A model generated the notes under the pieces. That model was not told the origin of the DNA, made no database searches, and saw nothing but the letters and a program-made list of their open reading frames with translations. The position numbers and the translations under genes were made by a program. Positions 19,693 through 31,801 of a stretch of DNA of 64,000 bases are shown in pieces. Within the stretch, counting starts at the first letter, position 1; each line of letters opens with the position of its first letter. The stretch comes from Aquabacterium olei. GTDB taxonomy: Bacteria; Pseudomonadota; Gammaproteobacteria; Burkholderiales; Burkholderiaceae_C. The stretch covers positions 3,410,001 through 3,474,000 of the forward strand of contig NZ_CP029210.1 of assembly GCF_003100395.1 (NCBI RefSeq), in the 5' to 3' direction.

Positions 19693-19998
19693 ATGACCGT
19701 CGCCCACGCCCCCCACCTCGGCCGCATGCCTGCCCCCTCGGCGCACCCCGACACGGGTCTCACGCTGGACCAGTTGCCGGTCCGCACGGTGGCCACCATC
19801 CGCGAGGTGCACTGTGCGCGGCACGACGGGGGCGCACTCAAGCGCCGGCTCATGGAACTGGGTTTCGTGCCGGGTGAGCGGGTGCAGGTCCTGCGCCGCG
19901 TCTTTGCCGGGCGCGGCCCGCTGGCGGTGCGCGTGGGCACCAGTACCTTCGCCATGCGCCGCCTCGAATCCTCCCTCATCGAGGTCGTGTCCGCCTGA
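19693..19998 (+). CDS. feoA: ferrous iron transport protein FeoA
   Basis: Small cytoplasmic SH3-like protein needed for FeoB function. 101 residues from ATG 19693. The FeoA core runs from TLDQLPVRTVATI through LMELGFVPGERVQVLRR to AVRVGTSTFAMRRLESSLIEV. The N-terminal 20 or so residues are an unusual His/Pro extension. The ATG lies just six bases after the -10, so the mRNA may be leaderless; a second ATG at 19726 also lacks a clear ribosome site. feoB follows after 51 bp. Confidence 0.93.
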   Translation: MTVAHAPHLGRMPAPSAHPDTGLTLDQLPVRTVATIREVHCARHDGGALKRRLMELGFVPGERVQVLRRVFAGRGPLAVRVGTSTFAMRRLESSLIEVVSA

Positions 19999-20049
19999 CG
20001 CGGCGCCCTCACCGATCCCCTCAGCGCGCAGTACGCAGGAGCTTCATTC

Positions 20050-21939
20050 ATGGCGGCAGCGGCCCCCACCGCGTCCCCGACCCCGCTCATCGCCCTGGTC
20101 GGCAACCCCAACTGCGGCAAGACCGCGCTGTTCAACCGCCTCACCGGCGCGCGCCAGAAGGTCGGCAACTACGCCGGTGTGACGGTCGAGCGCAAGGAAG
20201 GCCAGTTCATCTCGCCCCGGGGCCAGACCTGGCGCCTGCTCGACCTGCCCGGTGCCTACAGCCTGCTGGCCGCCACCCCCGATGAAGCCATCACCCGGGA
20301 TGTGATCGCCGGCGTGCGCGAAGGCGAATCGGCCCCGGTGGGCCTGGTGTGCGTGGTCGATGCCACCAACCTGCGCCTGAACCTGCGCATGGTGCTCGAA
20401 CTCCAGACCCTGGGCGTGCCCATGGTGCTGGTCATCAACATGATGGACGAGGCCACGCGCCGCGGCATCCGCATCGACACCGCCCGCCTGCAACAGGGCT
20501 TGGGCATCCCGGTGGTGGAGGCCGTGGCCGTGCGCGCCGGGGGCGAGCAGGCCCTGCTGAATCAGCTGGATGCACTGGACTGGGCCCGCCTGCAGCCGCC
20601 TGCCGCACCGCGCCCCATGGGCCGCATCGCCGAGACCCCGGTCGAGCAGACCCACCAGCGCGTCGGGCAGTTGCTGGCCGATTGCGTCCACACGCCGCCG
20701 CACGCCTCGCACTTCACCGCCACGCTCGACCGTTACGTGCTGCATCCGCTGCTCGGCCCGGTCATCCTGGCGGTGCTGATGTTTCTGGTGTTCCAGGCGG
20801 TGTTCACGTGGGCTGCCACGCCCATGGACCTCATCGACGCCGGCGTGTCGTGGATCGGCGAGCAGGTGCAGGCCCGCATGGCCGACGGCATGCTGCGCAG
20901 CCTGCTGGTCGACGGCATCATTGCCGGCGCGGGCGGGGTGCTCGTCTTCCTGCCGCAAATCGTCATCCTGTTCGCCTTCATCCTCGCGCTGGAAGATTCA
21001 GGCTACCTGCCCCGCGCCGCCTTCCTGCTCGACCGCATCATGGGCAGCGTCGGGCTGTCGGGCCGGGCCTTCATCCCGCTGCTGTCGAGCTTTGCCTGCG
21101 CCATCCCCGGCATCATGGCCACCCGCACCATCGGGCAGCCGCGCGACCGGCTGGTCACCATCCTGATCGCGCCACTGATGACGTGCTCGGCGCGCCTGCC
21201 GGTGTACGCGCTGCTGATCGCAGCCTTCGTGCCCTCGCGCACCGTGGGCGGCGTCTTCAACCTGCAGGGGCTGGTGCTGTTTGGCCTGTACATGGCGGGC
21301 ATCGTCTCGGCCATGATCGTGGCGCTCGTGCTCAAGCGCGTGCTCAAGCAGGGCGCCAGCCAGCCTCTGCTGATGGAGCTGCCGGATTACCACTGGCCCC
21401 ACTGGCGCGACCTGTTGCTGGGCCTGTGGGAGCGCGCCAGCACCTTCGTGCGCCGCGTGGGCACCACCATCCTGTCGCTGATGGTGATGCTGTGGTTCCT
21501 GTCGAACTTCCCCTCGCCGCCCGACGGCGCCACCGGCCCCGCCATCCAGTACAGCGTTGCCGGCATGATCGGCCGCGCGCTCGAAGTGGTCTTCGCCCCG
21601 ATCGGCTTCACGTGGCAGATCTGCATTGCGCTGGTGCCCGGCATGGCGGCCCGCGAAGTGGCCGTGGCGGCGCTGGGCACGGTCTACAGCCTGTCGCAGA
21701 GCGGCGACGAGCTGTCGGGCGCGCTGGCCGGGCTGCTGAGCCAGACCTGGAGCCTGCCGACCGCGCTGTCGCTGCTGACCTGGTATGTGTACGCGCCCCA
21801 GTGCCTGCCGACGCTGATGGTGGTGCGCCGCGAGACCAACGGCTGGAAGGTACCGCTGTTGATGGCGGGCTACCTGTTCACGCTGGCTTATGTGGCGTGT
21901 TTCATCGTCTACCGGGTGGCCGGCTGGTGGCTCCAGTAA
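20050..21939 (+). CDS. feoB: ferrous iron transporter FeoB
   Basis: Inner membrane Fe(II) transporter with a cytoplasmic G-protein domain. 629 residues, at the short end for the family. G1 is GNPNCGKTALFN (about residues 18-29), the switch region includes NYAGVTVE, G3 DLPGAYS, and the G4 position is NMMD. After the helical GDI-like segment come about eight to nine membrane helices with the conserved FIPLLSSFACAIPGIMATR and TCSARLPVYALL Cys-containing motifs. AGGAG lies eight bases before the ATG. It is the second gene of a feoA-feoB-Cys-rich-protein operon. Confidence 0.97.
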   Translation: MAAAAPTASPTPLIALVGNPNCGKTALFNRLTGARQKVGNYAGVTVERKEGQFISPRGQTWRLLDLPGAYSLLAATPDEAITRDVIAGVREGESAPVGLVCVVDATNLRLNLRMVLELQTLGVPMVLVINMMDEATRRGIRIDTARLQQGLGIPVVEAVAVRAGGEQALLNQLDALDWARLQPPAAPRPMGRIAETPVEQTHQRVGQLLADCVHTPPHASHFTATLDRYVLHPLLGPVILAVLMFLVFQAVFTWAATPMDLIDAGVSWIGEQVQARMADGMLRSLLVDGIIAGAGGVLVFLPQIVILFAFILALEDSGYLPRAAFLLDRIMGSVGLSGRAFIPLLSSFACAIPGIMATRTIGQPRDRLVTILIAPLMTCSARLPVYALLIAAFVPSRTVGGVFNLQGLVLFGLYMAGIVSAMIVALVLKRVLKQGASQPLLMELPDYHWPHWRDLLLGLWERASTFVRRVGTTILSLMVMLWFLSNFPSPPDGATGPAIQYSVAGMIGRALEVVFAPIGFTWQICIALVPGMAAREVAVAALGTVYSLSQSGDELSGALAGLLSQTWSLPTALSLLTWYVYAPQCLPTLMVVRRETNGWKVPLLMAGYLFTLAYVACFIVYRVAGWWLQ

Positions 21940-21949
21940 GGACACCGGC

Positions 21950-22183
21950 ATGCTGCAGGACCTCCTCACCCTTCTGATCGGCCTGGTCGCCCTGGCCTGG
22001 CTGCTGCGGCGCTGGTGGCCTGCCCGCTGGCGTCCGGCCACACGCCAGAAGGGAGAAGACTGTGGCTCGCCTGCCACGTCGTGCGGCGCCGGCTGCGGTC
22101 AATGCGGCGGCGACAGCTCGCCCCCCGCGCGGGACCACCGTGTGGTGCGCGTGCATCCGCGCCCACCATCCCCCCCGCACTAG
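21950..22183 (+). CDS. FeoB-associated Cys-rich membrane protein
   Basis: 77 residues starting 10 bp after feoB. One N-terminal membrane helix (LQDLLTLLIGLVALAWLL) is followed by a basic patch and a cysteine cluster DCGSPATSCGAGCGQCGG with four closely spaced Cys. Such small Cys-rich single-helix proteins commonly follow feoB where feoC is missing (the FeoB-associated/DUF6587-type families). The cysteines suggest iron binding or redox sensing at the FeoB exit, but this is inference. No feoC is present. Confidence 0.75.
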   Translation: MLQDLLTLLIGLVALAWLLRRWWPARWRPATRQKGEDCGSPATSCGAGCGQCGGDSSPPARDHRVVRVHPRPPSPPH

Positions 22184-22272
22184 GGAGGCCCCCTGTGCCG
22201 GGGGATGTGGCCAGGCGCAGCGCTGCCTAAACTGGGCTCCAACAACACAAACCCAGGCACCCAGGCCCCGTC

Positions 22273-22524
22273 ATGAAAACGCTGTACGCCATCGCCCCGC
22301 TTGCGGTCGTGCTCAGTCTGGTCGGAACCGACGGCACGCGCACCGCGCCGCTCTCTGGTCAGCCTCAGGCACAGCAGGCCCAGGCTCCGGCCGACAGCCG
22401 ACCCGTCGCACGCGCGACCCTGTCGTCGTGGCCCGCCCCCGTGCGCCTGGGCGCCGCCCACACGGCCGACCGCCTGCCGACCATGCCGATCGGCCAGCCT
22501 TTCGAGTCACGCGTCCGCCCCTGA
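22273..22524 (+). CDS. small hypothetical protein with a signal-like N-terminus
   Basis: 83 residues. MKTLYAIAPLAVVLSLVGT looks like a weak signal peptide or membrane anchor; the rest is Ala/Pro/Gln/Arg-rich with no recognisable motif. A TAAACT hexamer at 22228-22233, of the -10 type seen elsewhere in this window, lies 40 bp upstream, but the ribosome site is poor. It fills the gap between the feo operon and the TPP riboswitch. It could be a real small exported protein or a chance frame in GC-rich DNA. Confidence 0.4.
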   Translation: MKTLYAIAPLAVVLSLVGTDGTRTAPLSGQPQAQQAQAPADSRPVARATLSSWPAPVRLGAAHTADRLPTMPIGQPFESRVRP

Positions 22525-22531
22525 CGCCCCC

Positions 22532-22561
22532 TTGTCCATTCGCCCGGCAGCGCGCTAAACT
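22532..22561 (+). promoter_or_regulatory. candidate promoter of the thiamine operon
   Basis: TTGTCC (22532-22537) and TAAACT (22556-22561), each 4/6 to consensus, are 18 bases apart. Transcription would begin near 22567, exactly where the TPP aptamer begins, which supports the assignment. Confidence 0.6.
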
Positions 22562-22566
22562 GCAAG

Positions 22567-24744
<2,178 letters not shown>

Positions 24745-24759
24745 CAGCGAGGTCTTGCA

Positions 24760-25893
24760 ATGTCCTCATCCCCCTTGGCGCCGGGCCAGCGCATCGGCAT
24801 TGCCGGCGCCGGCGTGCTGGGCCGGCTGCTGGCGTGGCACCTGTCACGGCTGGCTCATGACGTGAGCGTGTTCGACCCGGCTGACGCCCCCCTGCCGGCA
24901 TTCGACGGACGCGGCGCGGCGGGCTTCACCGCCGCGGGCATGCTCAGCCCGCTGGCCGAACTGGACGCCGCCGAGCCCGATGTGGCGGGCCGCGGCTGGC
25001 ACAGCATTCCGCGGTGGGCCGCGGTGTCCGCCGAGCTGGGCCGGCGGGTGCAGCCCGCGCCGCACATGGCCCGGCTGGGCAGCCTGATGGTGGCCCACGG
25101 GCCCGACCTGGGCGCGGCGCGGCGCGTGCTGGCCCGGCTGGACCAGCCCATGCCCGGGCAACCGGCATGGGCGCTGCCGAAGCCGCTCGGCGCCACGGCG
25201 CTCGCGGAGCTCGAGCCCGGCCTGCATGGCAGCAGCGGCCCGCTGCATGCGTGGTGGCTGCCGGGCGAGGGGCACCTCGACACCGTGGCCATGATGCAGG
25301 CGTTGCACGACGATGCGGCGGCCGTGCGCTGGCAATGGCGGATGCCGGTGGCCCGTGTCGAGCCGGGCGCCCTGCACCTGGCAGACGGCACCGTGCACCG
25401 CTTCGATCTGGTCATCGATGCACGCGGCACCGGGGCCCGGCCGGCACTGCCCGTGCGCGGGGTGCGCGGCGAAGTGGTGTGGCTGCACGCCCCTGGCCTG
25501 GGGCTGCAACGGCCGGTGCGCCTGCTGCACCCTCGCCACCGGGTCTACATCGTGCCGAGGCCGGGCGAGCGCGTGCTGGTCGGCGCGAGCGAGCTGGAAA
25601 CGGAAGACCGCTCGCCGATGTCGCTGCGCACGGCAGTCGAACTGATGGCCGCCGCGCACAGCGTGATCCCCGCGCTGGCCGAGGCCCGCATCCTGCGGCT
25701 GGACACCAACCTGCGCCCCGCCCTGCCGGACAACCGCCCCGAGGTGCAGGTGCGAGACGGGCTGGTGCGGCTCAACGGTCTGTACCGCCACGGCTGGCTG
25801 CTGGCCCCGTCGGTGGTGGACGACGCCCTGGCCCAGATGGGATGCCCGCCTCTGCCGGTGGACGACACCCCTTCACCCGACAGGATCATGTGA
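24760..25893 (+). CDS. thiO: glycine oxidase-type FAD enzyme ThiO
   Basis: FAD-dependent amine oxidase expected to turn glycine into dehydroglycine for thiazole synthesis, replacing ThiH. 377 residues. The Rossmann loop GIAGAGVLGRLLAWHLS at residues 11-27 binds FAD, GFTAAGMLSPLAELD is typical of ThiO, and VIDARGTGARP and the C-terminal NGLYRHGWLLAPSVV fit the DAO family. Its stop overlaps the thiS start by one base. The thi-operon context makes ThiO more likely than a general D-amino acid oxidase. Confidence 0.92.
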   Translation: MSSSPLAPGQRIGIAGAGVLGRLLAWHLSRLAHDVSVFDPADAPLPAFDGRGAAGFTAAGMLSPLAELDAAEPDVAGRGWHSIPRWAAVSAELGRRVQPAPHMARLGSLMVAHGPDLGAARRVLARLDQPMPGQPAWALPKPLGATALAELEPGLHGSSGPLHAWWLPGEGHLDTVAMMQALHDDAAAVRWQWRMPVARVEPGALHLADGTVHRFDLVIDARGTGARPALPVRGVRGEVVWLHAPGLGLQRPVRLLHPRHRVYIVPRPGERVLVGASELETEDRSPMSLRTAVELMAAAHSVIPALAEARILRLDTNLRPALPDNRPEVQVRDGLVRLNGLYRHGWLLAPSVVDDALAQMGCPPLPVDDTPSPDRIM

Positions 25894-26123
25894 TGAGCCA
25901 CTCAGATGAACTGACCATCCACACCGACCGCGGCCCGCTGACGCTGCGGGCAGGCAGCACGCTGGCCGATGCGGTCGACCTCGTGCTGGCGGGCACTGAC
26001 CGCGACCCGGCCAGCGTGGCCACCGCCGTCAACGGCGGCTTCGTCCCGCGCGACGCCCGCGCCCGCCATGTCCTGGCCGACGGCGATGCCGTGCTGTGCT
26101 TCTCCCCGATCACCGGAGGCTGA
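25893..26123 (+). CDS. thiS: sulfur carrier protein ThiS
   Basis: Ubiquitin-like carrier that delivers sulfur as a C-terminal thiocarboxylate to ThiG. 76 residues with the beta-grasp pattern ([52 protein letters not shown]) and the obligatory C-terminal Gly-Gly. It overlaps the thiO stop by one base and precedes thiG by two. Confidence 0.95.
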   Translation: MSHSDELTIHTDRGPLTLRAGSTLADAVDLVLAGTDRDPASVATAVNGGFVPRDARARHVLADGDAVLCFSPITGG

Positions 26124-26125
26124 CC

Positions 26126-26953
26126 ATGCTCCCCCCGAACCCCACCACCCCACCTGACGACACCTGGCGCATCGGCGACACGGTGCTGCACAGCCGCTTT
26201 CTGCTCGGCACAGCCGGCTACCCCTCACCACAGGCCTTGCAGGACGCCATCGTGGCCTCGGGCAGCCAGGTGCTGACACTGGGCCTCAAGCGCACGCTGG
26301 CCCTGCCGGGCGGTGGCGACAACGGCTTTGTGCAGATCATCCGCGACACGGCCCGCGCCCGCGGTGCCCATCTGCTGCCCAACACCGCCGGTTGCCGCAG
26401 CGCCCGTGAGGCCGTCACCCTGGCCCACATGGCGCGCGAGCTGCTCGGCACGCACTGGATCAAGCTGGAGGTGGTGGGCGACGAACAGACCCTGCAGCCC
26501 GACCCCTTCGAGCTGGTCGACGCGGCGCGCCAACTCGTGGCCGACGGCTTCGAGGTGCTGCCCTACTGCACCGACGACCTGGTGAGCGGCCAGCGGCTGG
26601 TGGACGCGGGCTGCCGCGTGCTGATGCCGTGGGCCGCGCCGATCGGCTCGGGCCTCGGCCTGCTCAATCCGTGGGCCTTGCGCACGCTGCGCGCCCGGCT
26701 GCCCGGTGTCACGTTGATCGTCGATGCCGGACTGGGCGCCCCGTCGCACGCGGCCGCTGCCCTGGAGCTCGGGTTCGATGCGGTGCTGTTGAACTCGGCC
26801 GTGTCGCAATCGCGCGATCCGGTGGGCATGGCCGCGGCTTTCCGTGACGCCGTGGCCGGTGGCCGCGCCGGCTTCCGCGCCGGGCTGATGGCCACCAGCG
26901 ACGTGGCGATCGCCACCACGCCCGTGGGCGGACAACCTTTCGTGCTGCTGTGA
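26126..26953 (+). CDS. thiG: thiazole synthase ThiG
   Basis: TIM-barrel enzyme that joins deoxyxylulose phosphate, dehydroglycine and ThiS thiocarboxylate into thiazole phosphate. 275 residues from ATG 26126 with GGAGG upstream. It shows [55 protein letters not shown] and the phosphate-binding PIGSGLGL. Its stop overlaps the GTG start of the next gene (GTGA at 26950-26953). Confidence 0.98.
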   Translation: MLPPNPTTPPDDTWRIGDTVLHSRFLLGTAGYPSPQALQDAIVASGSQVLTLGLKRTLALPGGGDNGFVQIIRDTARARGAHLLPNTAGCRSAREAVTLAHMARELLGTHWIKLEVVGDEQTLQPDPFELVDAARQLVADGFEVLPYCTDDLVSGQRLVDAGCRVLMPWAAPIGSGLGLLNPWALRTLRARLPGVTLIVDAGLGAPSHAAAALELGFDAVLLNSAVSQSRDPVGMAAAFRDAVAGGRAGFRAGLMATSDVAIATTPVGGQPFVLL

Positions 26954-28659
26954 CCCTCGACTCGACCCCCACGGCAGCGGCACGTCCCGTCGTCTGGAGC
27001 ATCGCTGGCCTGGACCCCGCCGGCGGTGCCGGCCTGAGCGCCGATCAGCGCGCAGCCGATGCGCTCGGCGTGCACCTGTGCCCGGTGGCGGCCGTGCTGA
27101 CGGCGCAGCATTCGCAAGGCGTGACCGCGCTGTTTTCCGTGCCGCCCGAGCAGCTGCACGCGCAGCTGGCCGCGCTGGCCGAAGACCTGCCGCCCCGCGT
27201 CATCAAGACCGGGCTGCTGGGCAGCGTGGCCGCCGTGCAGGCCGTGGCGCGCTGGGTGGATCACTTCCGCGCCCAGACACCACCTGGCGCCGACCCGCAT
27301 CGGCAACTGGCCCTGGTCGTCGACCCGGTGCTCGGCGCCTCGGCAGGCGGTGTGCCGTTCAGCACCGAGGCCGTGCTCGAGGCCTATCGGCAGTGGCTGC
27401 TGCCGAGGGCCACGGTGGTGACACCCAACCGGGCTGAAGCGCGCCGGCTGCTGAAGCAGCAGGGCGGGCACTCGGGCTCACGGCAGGAACTGCCGGCACT
27501 GGCCGTCGGGCTCATGGGCCTGGGCGCCCGCAGTGTGGTGATCACCGGAGGCGACGCCCCGCCCCATGCAGCGGATGACAGCCACCCCGGCTGGTGCCTG
27601 GACTGGCTCGCCTCGGTACAGGCCCACGGCTGGCTGTGCGCCCCCCGGATCGACACGCCGCACCACCACGGCACGGGCTGCACCTTTGCCACCGGCGTGG
27701 CGGCCGCATGGGCACTCGGCCATGTCGAAGCCGATGCCATCGTGCTGGCCCACATGCTGACGCGCGACGCCCTGGCGGCCTCGCACGCAGCCGGGCGGGG
27801 CGCAGGCCCCGTGAAGGCCCGCGCCGGCTTTGCGAAGCCGGGACGTGCCCGCCTGCCGTGGCTGGGCCTGGGCGACGAACTGCCCTGGCAGCTGAGCCAC
27901 GGCCAGCCCGCTGGCCAGCCCCCCCCGCGCCCGCGCCCTGCCCCGCTGTTTGCACCGTTTCGCGCGCCCTGCGACGGCCTCTACGGCATCCTGCCCGACA
28001 GCCAGGAACTGGGGCACGCCCTGAATGCCGGCTTGCGGCTGGTGCAGCTGCGACACAAGCCGCACGAGGGTCTGGATGCCCATCTGGCTCACAGCCTGAG
28101 CCTCTGCGCCGAGCGGGGTGCGCAGCTCTTCGTCAACGACCACTGGCGCGACGCGCTCGCCCTGCCCCCGCGCGTCTCGGCCGAGCCCGGCTTCCGGCTG
28201 GGCCTGCACCTGGGCCAGGAAGACCTGCTGGCCCTGAACGCCGCAGACAAGGCCATGCTGCTGGCCGAGCGCGACCGGGTCATGCTGGGACTGAGCTCAC
28301 ACAGCCTGTGGGAACTGGCGCGTGCCGCCGGCTGCGGTGCCAGCCTGATCGCCTGCGGCCCGGTGATGCCCACCACCACGAAGGACATGCCCTGGCGCCC
28401 TCAGGGCGAGCACAACCTGCGTTGGTGGGTGGCGCACAGCCCGGCCCCCGTGGTGGCGATCGGCGGGCTGCTCACACCGCAGGACGTGGCCCGCTTTGCG
28501 GCCTGCGGGCCGGCCGCCGTGTGCGTGGTGCGCGGGCTGGGCGAAGGGGCCGCCGAGATGGCCGCCCGTGCGCCGGCCCTGCGTGCGGCCGCGGCCACCC
28601 CGCGCGACGGACGCCGCGCCCCTGCATTGCCTGCGCCGGTGCTGGACACGGGCCGATGA
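26950..28659 (+). CDS. thiDE: bifunctional HMP-phosphate kinase / thiamine-phosphate synthase (ThiD-ThiE fusion)
   Basis: Phosphorylates HMP phosphate and then couples it to thiazole phosphate to give thiamine phosphate. 569 residues from a GTG overlapping the thiG stop. Residues about 14-275 are a ribokinase-fold ThiD ([34 protein letters not shown]). A Pro/Gly-rich linker follows, then residues about 338-550 form a ThiE barrel ([51 protein letters not shown]). The fused order fits the operon: it covers the last two steps before TPP. ThiL is not in the window. Confidence 0.95.
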   Translation: MTLDSTPTAAARPVVWSIAGLDPAGGAGLSADQRAADALGVHLCPVAAVLTAQHSQGVTALFSVPPEQLHAQLAALAEDLPPRVIKTGLLGSVAAVQAVARWVDHFRAQTPPGADPHRQLALVVDPVLGASAGGVPFSTEAVLEAYRQWLLPRATVVTPNRAEARRLLKQQGGHSGSRQELPALAVGLMGLGARSVVITGGDAPPHAADDSHPGWCLDWLASVQAHGWLCAPRIDTPHHHGTGCTFATGVAAAWALGHVEADAIVLAHMLTRDALAASHAAGRGAGPVKARAGFAKPGRARLPWLGLGDELPWQLSHGQPAGQPPPRPRPAPLFAPFRAPCDGLYGILPDSQELGHALNAGLRLVQLRHKPHEGLDAHLAHSLSLCAERGAQLFVNDHWRDALALPPRVSAEPGFRLGLHLGQEDLLALNAADKAMLLAERDRVMLGLSSHSLWELARAAGCGASLIACGPVMPTTTKDMPWRPQGEHNLRWWVAHSPAPVVAIGGLLTPQDVARFAACGPAAVCVVRGLGEGAAEMAARAPALRAAAATPRDGRRAPALPAPVLDTGR

Positions 28660-28676
28660 CGGGCAAGGGGCCGGAC

Positions 28677-29162
28677 TCAGCTCGACAGCGGGTTGAGCTG
28701 GCCCGTTTCCAGCCACTCGCGCAAGGTGATGACCATGTCGCGGTCGTTGTGCAACCAGGCGCTGTGGCGGTAGTCGTTGTAGTACGCCTCTTCCTGGGTC
28801 TGCTCGGCCAGGGCCTCGTAGATGAAGCGCAGCACCATCTGGCGGGGCTGGGGCTCTTCGATGCGGATGGTCAGGCGGATGGGGGCCGTTTCGCCGTGGG
28901 CTTCGGGGGTGAACACCAGGCTCTCCTCGGCGTCCAGCTGCACCCGGTCCGTCAGCGTGTGGGGCCCGAAGCGCAGGGTGCGCGCGATCACGCCGGCCGC
29001 CGGCTCGTGCCAGTCACACCCCTCGGGCCCGTTCGGGAAGCGCTGGGGCGCTTTCACCCGCTGCATCAGGCCGCGCCACAGTTGCGCGCGCGTGAAGGGC
29101 GGCATGGCGGCGCCGAAGACCGGGTCGGGCGAGTTGATCTCGATGAGGTGTTCGAATCGCAT
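28677..29162 (-). CDS. DUF1857 (AtaL-like) SRPBCC-fold protein
   Basis: 161 residues of unknown function. The pattern FEHLIEINSPDPVFGAAMPPFTRAQLWRGLMQRV at the start, TLRFGPHTLTDRV in the middle and RFIYEALAEQ near the end fits the DUF1857 group of START/SRPBCC-like proteins, which have a hydrophobic ligand cavity. No catalytic residues are apparent. It lies convergent with thiDE (17-bp gap) and divergent from bioB, so it stands alone. Confidence 0.8.
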   Translation of the reverse strand: MRFEHLIEINSPDPVFGAAMPPFTRAQLWRGLMQRVKAPQRFPNGPEGCDWHEPAAGVIARTLRFGPHTLTDRVQLDAEESLVFTPEAHGETAPIRLTIRIEEPQPRQMVLRFIYEALAEQTQEEAYYNDYRHSAWLHNDRDMVITLREWLETGQLNPLSS

Positions 29163-29334
29163 GGCGCGAGCTTAACGCCAGCGCCCTGCCTGCAGTCCGT
29201 GGCCCGCGCTGGCGGCCCGGAATTCCACATGCCGGCAACCGCGGGCACCGGGGCGACTAAACTTCGCCCTGGGCTCACAAGGCCCTGCCGTTTTTGTCCG
29301 TTCACACCAGCCGCGACCCGGTGCGGCCCGATCC

Positions 29335-30429
29335 ATGTCCCAGTGCGCCACCTCCTCCACCGCCGCCCCCGTGTCCGAGCCGGCCGCCCAGCCCGTTCAG
29401 ATCGTGCCCCGCAAGGCGGTGCTCAACAGCCATGGCTGCGGCGGCGACTGCACCGACCCGAACTTCGACAACGGCCGCTGGCCGCGTTCGAAGGTGCTCG
29501 AACTGTTCAACCTGCCCTTCAACGACCTGCTGTGGCAGGCCCAGCAGGTGCACCGTCAGCACTGGGACGCCAACGAGATCGAACACGCCACGCTGCTGTC
29601 GGTCAAGACCGGCGGCTGCCCCGAAGACTGCGGCTACTGCCCGCAATCGGCCAGCCATGACACGGGGGTCGAGGCCAGCAAGCTGATGTCGCCCGATGAA
29701 GTGCGCGAGGCCGTCGTGGCCGCGCGCGACGCCGGCGCCAGCCGCTTCTGCATGGGCGCCGCCTGGCGTGCGCCGAAGGACCGCGACATCGAAAAGGTGG
29801 CCGAGCTGATCGGCGTGATCAAGGAAGAAGGCCTGGAAGCCTGCTGCACGCTGGGCATGCTGACCGACACGCAGGCGCAGGCCCTGAAGGACGCCGGCCT
29901 CGATTACTACAACCACAACCTCGACACCGCACCCGAGCTGTACGGCGACATCATCACCACGCGCGACATGCAGGACCGCCTGGACACGCTGGCCCACGTG
30001 CGCAGCGCCAGCATCAAGGTGTGCAGCGGCGGCATCGTCGGCATGGGCGAAACCCGCGAAGGCCGCGCCGGCCTGATCGCGCAACTGGCCAACCTGCCGA
30101 CTTACCCCGAGTCGGTGCCCATCAACGACCTGGTGCGCGTGCCCGGCACCCCGCTGGCCGACACGCCGCAGCTCGACCCGCTGGAGTTCGTGCGCACGAT
30201 CGCGGTGGCCCGCATCACCATGCCGACGGCCCGCGTGCGCCTGTCGGCCGGCCGTCAGGCCATGAGCGAAGCGGTGCAGGCACTGTGCTTCCTGGCCGGC
30301 GCCAACTCCATCTTCTACGGCGACAAGCTGTTGACCACCGGCAACCCCGAGTTCGACAAGGACCAGGCGCTGATGGCCAAGCTGGGCCTCAAGAGCGGCA
30401 AGGCCGTCACCGCGCGCGCCGCGGGCTGA
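29335..30429 (+). CDS. bioB: biotin synthase BioB
   Basis: Radical SAM enzyme that inserts sulfur into dethiobiotin. 364 residues. The CX3CX2C cluster motif is in [35 protein letters not shown] and [10 protein letters not shown] are the usual BioB blocks. The N-terminus is about 40 residues longer than needed and includes a second Cys pair ([11 protein letters not shown]) of no known role. The ATG at 29335 lacks a good ribosome site. No other bio gene is nearby. A TAAACT hexamer at 29258-29263 is a possible -10. Confidence 0.98.
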   Translation: MSQCATSSTAAPVSEPAAQPVQIVPRKAVLNSHGCGGDCTDPNFDNGRWPRSKVLELFNLPFNDLLWQAQQVHRQHWDANEIEHATLLSVKTGGCPEDCGYCPQSASHDTGVEASKLMSPDEVREAVVAARDAGASRFCMGAAWRAPKDRDIEKVAELIGVIKEEGLEACCTLGMLTDTQAQALKDAGLDYYNHNLDTAPELYGDIITTRDMQDRLDTLAHVRSASIKVCSGGIVGMGETREGRAGLIAQLANLPTYPESVPINDLVRVPGTPLADTPQLDPLEFVRTIAVARITMPTARVRLSAGRQAMSEAVQALCFLAGANSIFYGDKLLTTGNPEFDKDQALMAKLGLKSGKAVTARAAG

Positions 30430-30592
30430 GCCCATTCGGCCGTCCGGCCTGGGACGATGGCCCCGTCCGGTCGGATGTCACACGCGTGATTTGATCTGGC
30501 TCAGATTGCGCGGGGAGCGGGGCGGCGGCGGCATTGCGCACCGGCCGCCTTGGGCGTACGTTTGATCGTTTCAGAACGATGACACCGCCCTC

Positions 30593-31768
30593 ATGGACAA
30601 ACCCGCCAAGCCTGCTTCTTCCCGCCCCGCCGCCCCGCGCAAGACAACCCGCGCCGCAGCCCGGACTGCCCGCGCACCGCGCCGTGCGGTGGCAGGTGAC
30701 GTGATCCACAGTACCCGACCCGATCACATTGCGACGGCGGTCGCGCAGGAAGCGACCGTGGCCCGCCAGTACGCCCAGGTGGCCGCACTCGACGACATCG
30801 TGCGGCAGACCCCGCCCGAAGAGCTGGCCCGGGCGATCGACTCGCTGCTGGAGGGCGCCTCGCCCGATGACGCGGCCGTGCTGCGCGCCGCGCTGCAGGG
30901 GCGACTCGACCGCCATGCACCGCGCGTCAACCCCGACGAGGAACTGGCGCCCACGTGGCGTGATGCCTCGACCTACCCGTACCGCAACCTCATGGCCCGC
31001 AAGAGCTATGAGAAGCAGAAGTACCGCCTGCAGGTGGAACTGCTGAAGCTGCAGGCCTGGGTCAAGGCGACCGGCCAGAAGGTGGTGATCCTGTTCGAGG
31101 GTCGCGATGCGGCCGGCAAGGGTGGCACCATCAAACGCTTCATGGAGCACCTCAACCCACGGGGCGCCCGCGTGGTCGCGCTGGAAAAACCCAGCGAAGT
31201 CGAAAAGGGTCAGTGGTACTTCCAGCGCTATGTGCAGCACCTGCCCACAGCCGGCGAGATCGTGCTGTTCGACCGCAGCTGGTACAACCGCGCCGGCGTG
31301 GAACACGTGATGGGCTTCTGCTCGGCCGAGGAGTACCGCGAGTTCATGCGCCAGGCGCCGGAGTTCGAGCGCAACCTGGTGCGGTCGGGCGTGCACCTGA
31401 TCAAGTTCTGGTTCTCGGTGAGCCGCAAGGAGCAGCGCCGCCGCTTCAAGGAGCGTGAAACGCACCCGCTCAAGCAGTGGAAGCTCTCGCCGGTGGACCT
31501 GGCCTCACTCGACAAGTGGGACGACTACACGCGCGCCAAGGAAGCGATGTTCTTCCACACCGACACGGCCGATGCGCCGTGGACCGTGATCAAGAGCGAT
31601 TGCAAGAAGCGCGCACGCCTGAACGCCATGCGCTATGTGCTGCACAAGCTGCCCTACGCCAACCGCGATCTGAGCCACGTGGCCCAGCCCGACCCCTTGC
31701 TGGTGGGCCGCGCCAACGTGGTGTACGAACGCGGCGAGCACCCCGGCGAGGTGCCGGTGGAGGCCTGA
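30593..31768 (+). CDS. ppk2: polyphosphate kinase 2 family protein
   Basis: P-loop kinase that moves phosphate between polyphosphate and nucleotides. 391 residues. An Ala/Pro/Arg/Lys-rich, probably disordered N-terminus of about 45 residues precedes the PPK2 domain. Walker A is EGRDAAGKGG, the lid region RGARVVALEKPSEVEKGQWYFQRYV, and Walker B with its following motif LFDRSWYNRAGVE. The NDP or NMP preference (PPK2 class) cannot be assigned with confidence from the sequence alone. No ppk1 or ppx is nearby. Confidence 0.95.
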   Translation: MDKPAKPASSRPAAPRKTTRAAARTARAPRRAVAGDVIHSTRPDHIATAVAQEATVARQYAQVAALDDIVRQTPPEELARAIDSLLEGASPDDAAVLRAALQGRLDRHAPRVNPDEELAPTWRDASTYPYRNLMARKSYEKQKYRLQVELLKLQAWVKATGQKVVILFEGRDAAGKGGTIKRFMEHLNPRGARVVALEKPSEVEKGQWYFQRYVQHLPTAGEIVLFDRSWYNRAGVEHVMGFCSAEEYREFMRQAPEFERNLVRSGVHLIKFWFSVSRKEQRRRFKERETHPLKQWKLSPVDLASLDKWDDYTRAKEAMFFHTDTADAPWTVIKSDCKKRARLNAMRYVLHKLPYANRDLSHVAQPDPLLVGRANVVYERGEHPGEVPVEA

Positions 31769-31801
31769 CCAAAGTGGCGTGGCGCGACGCCCGCGTAGGG
31801 G

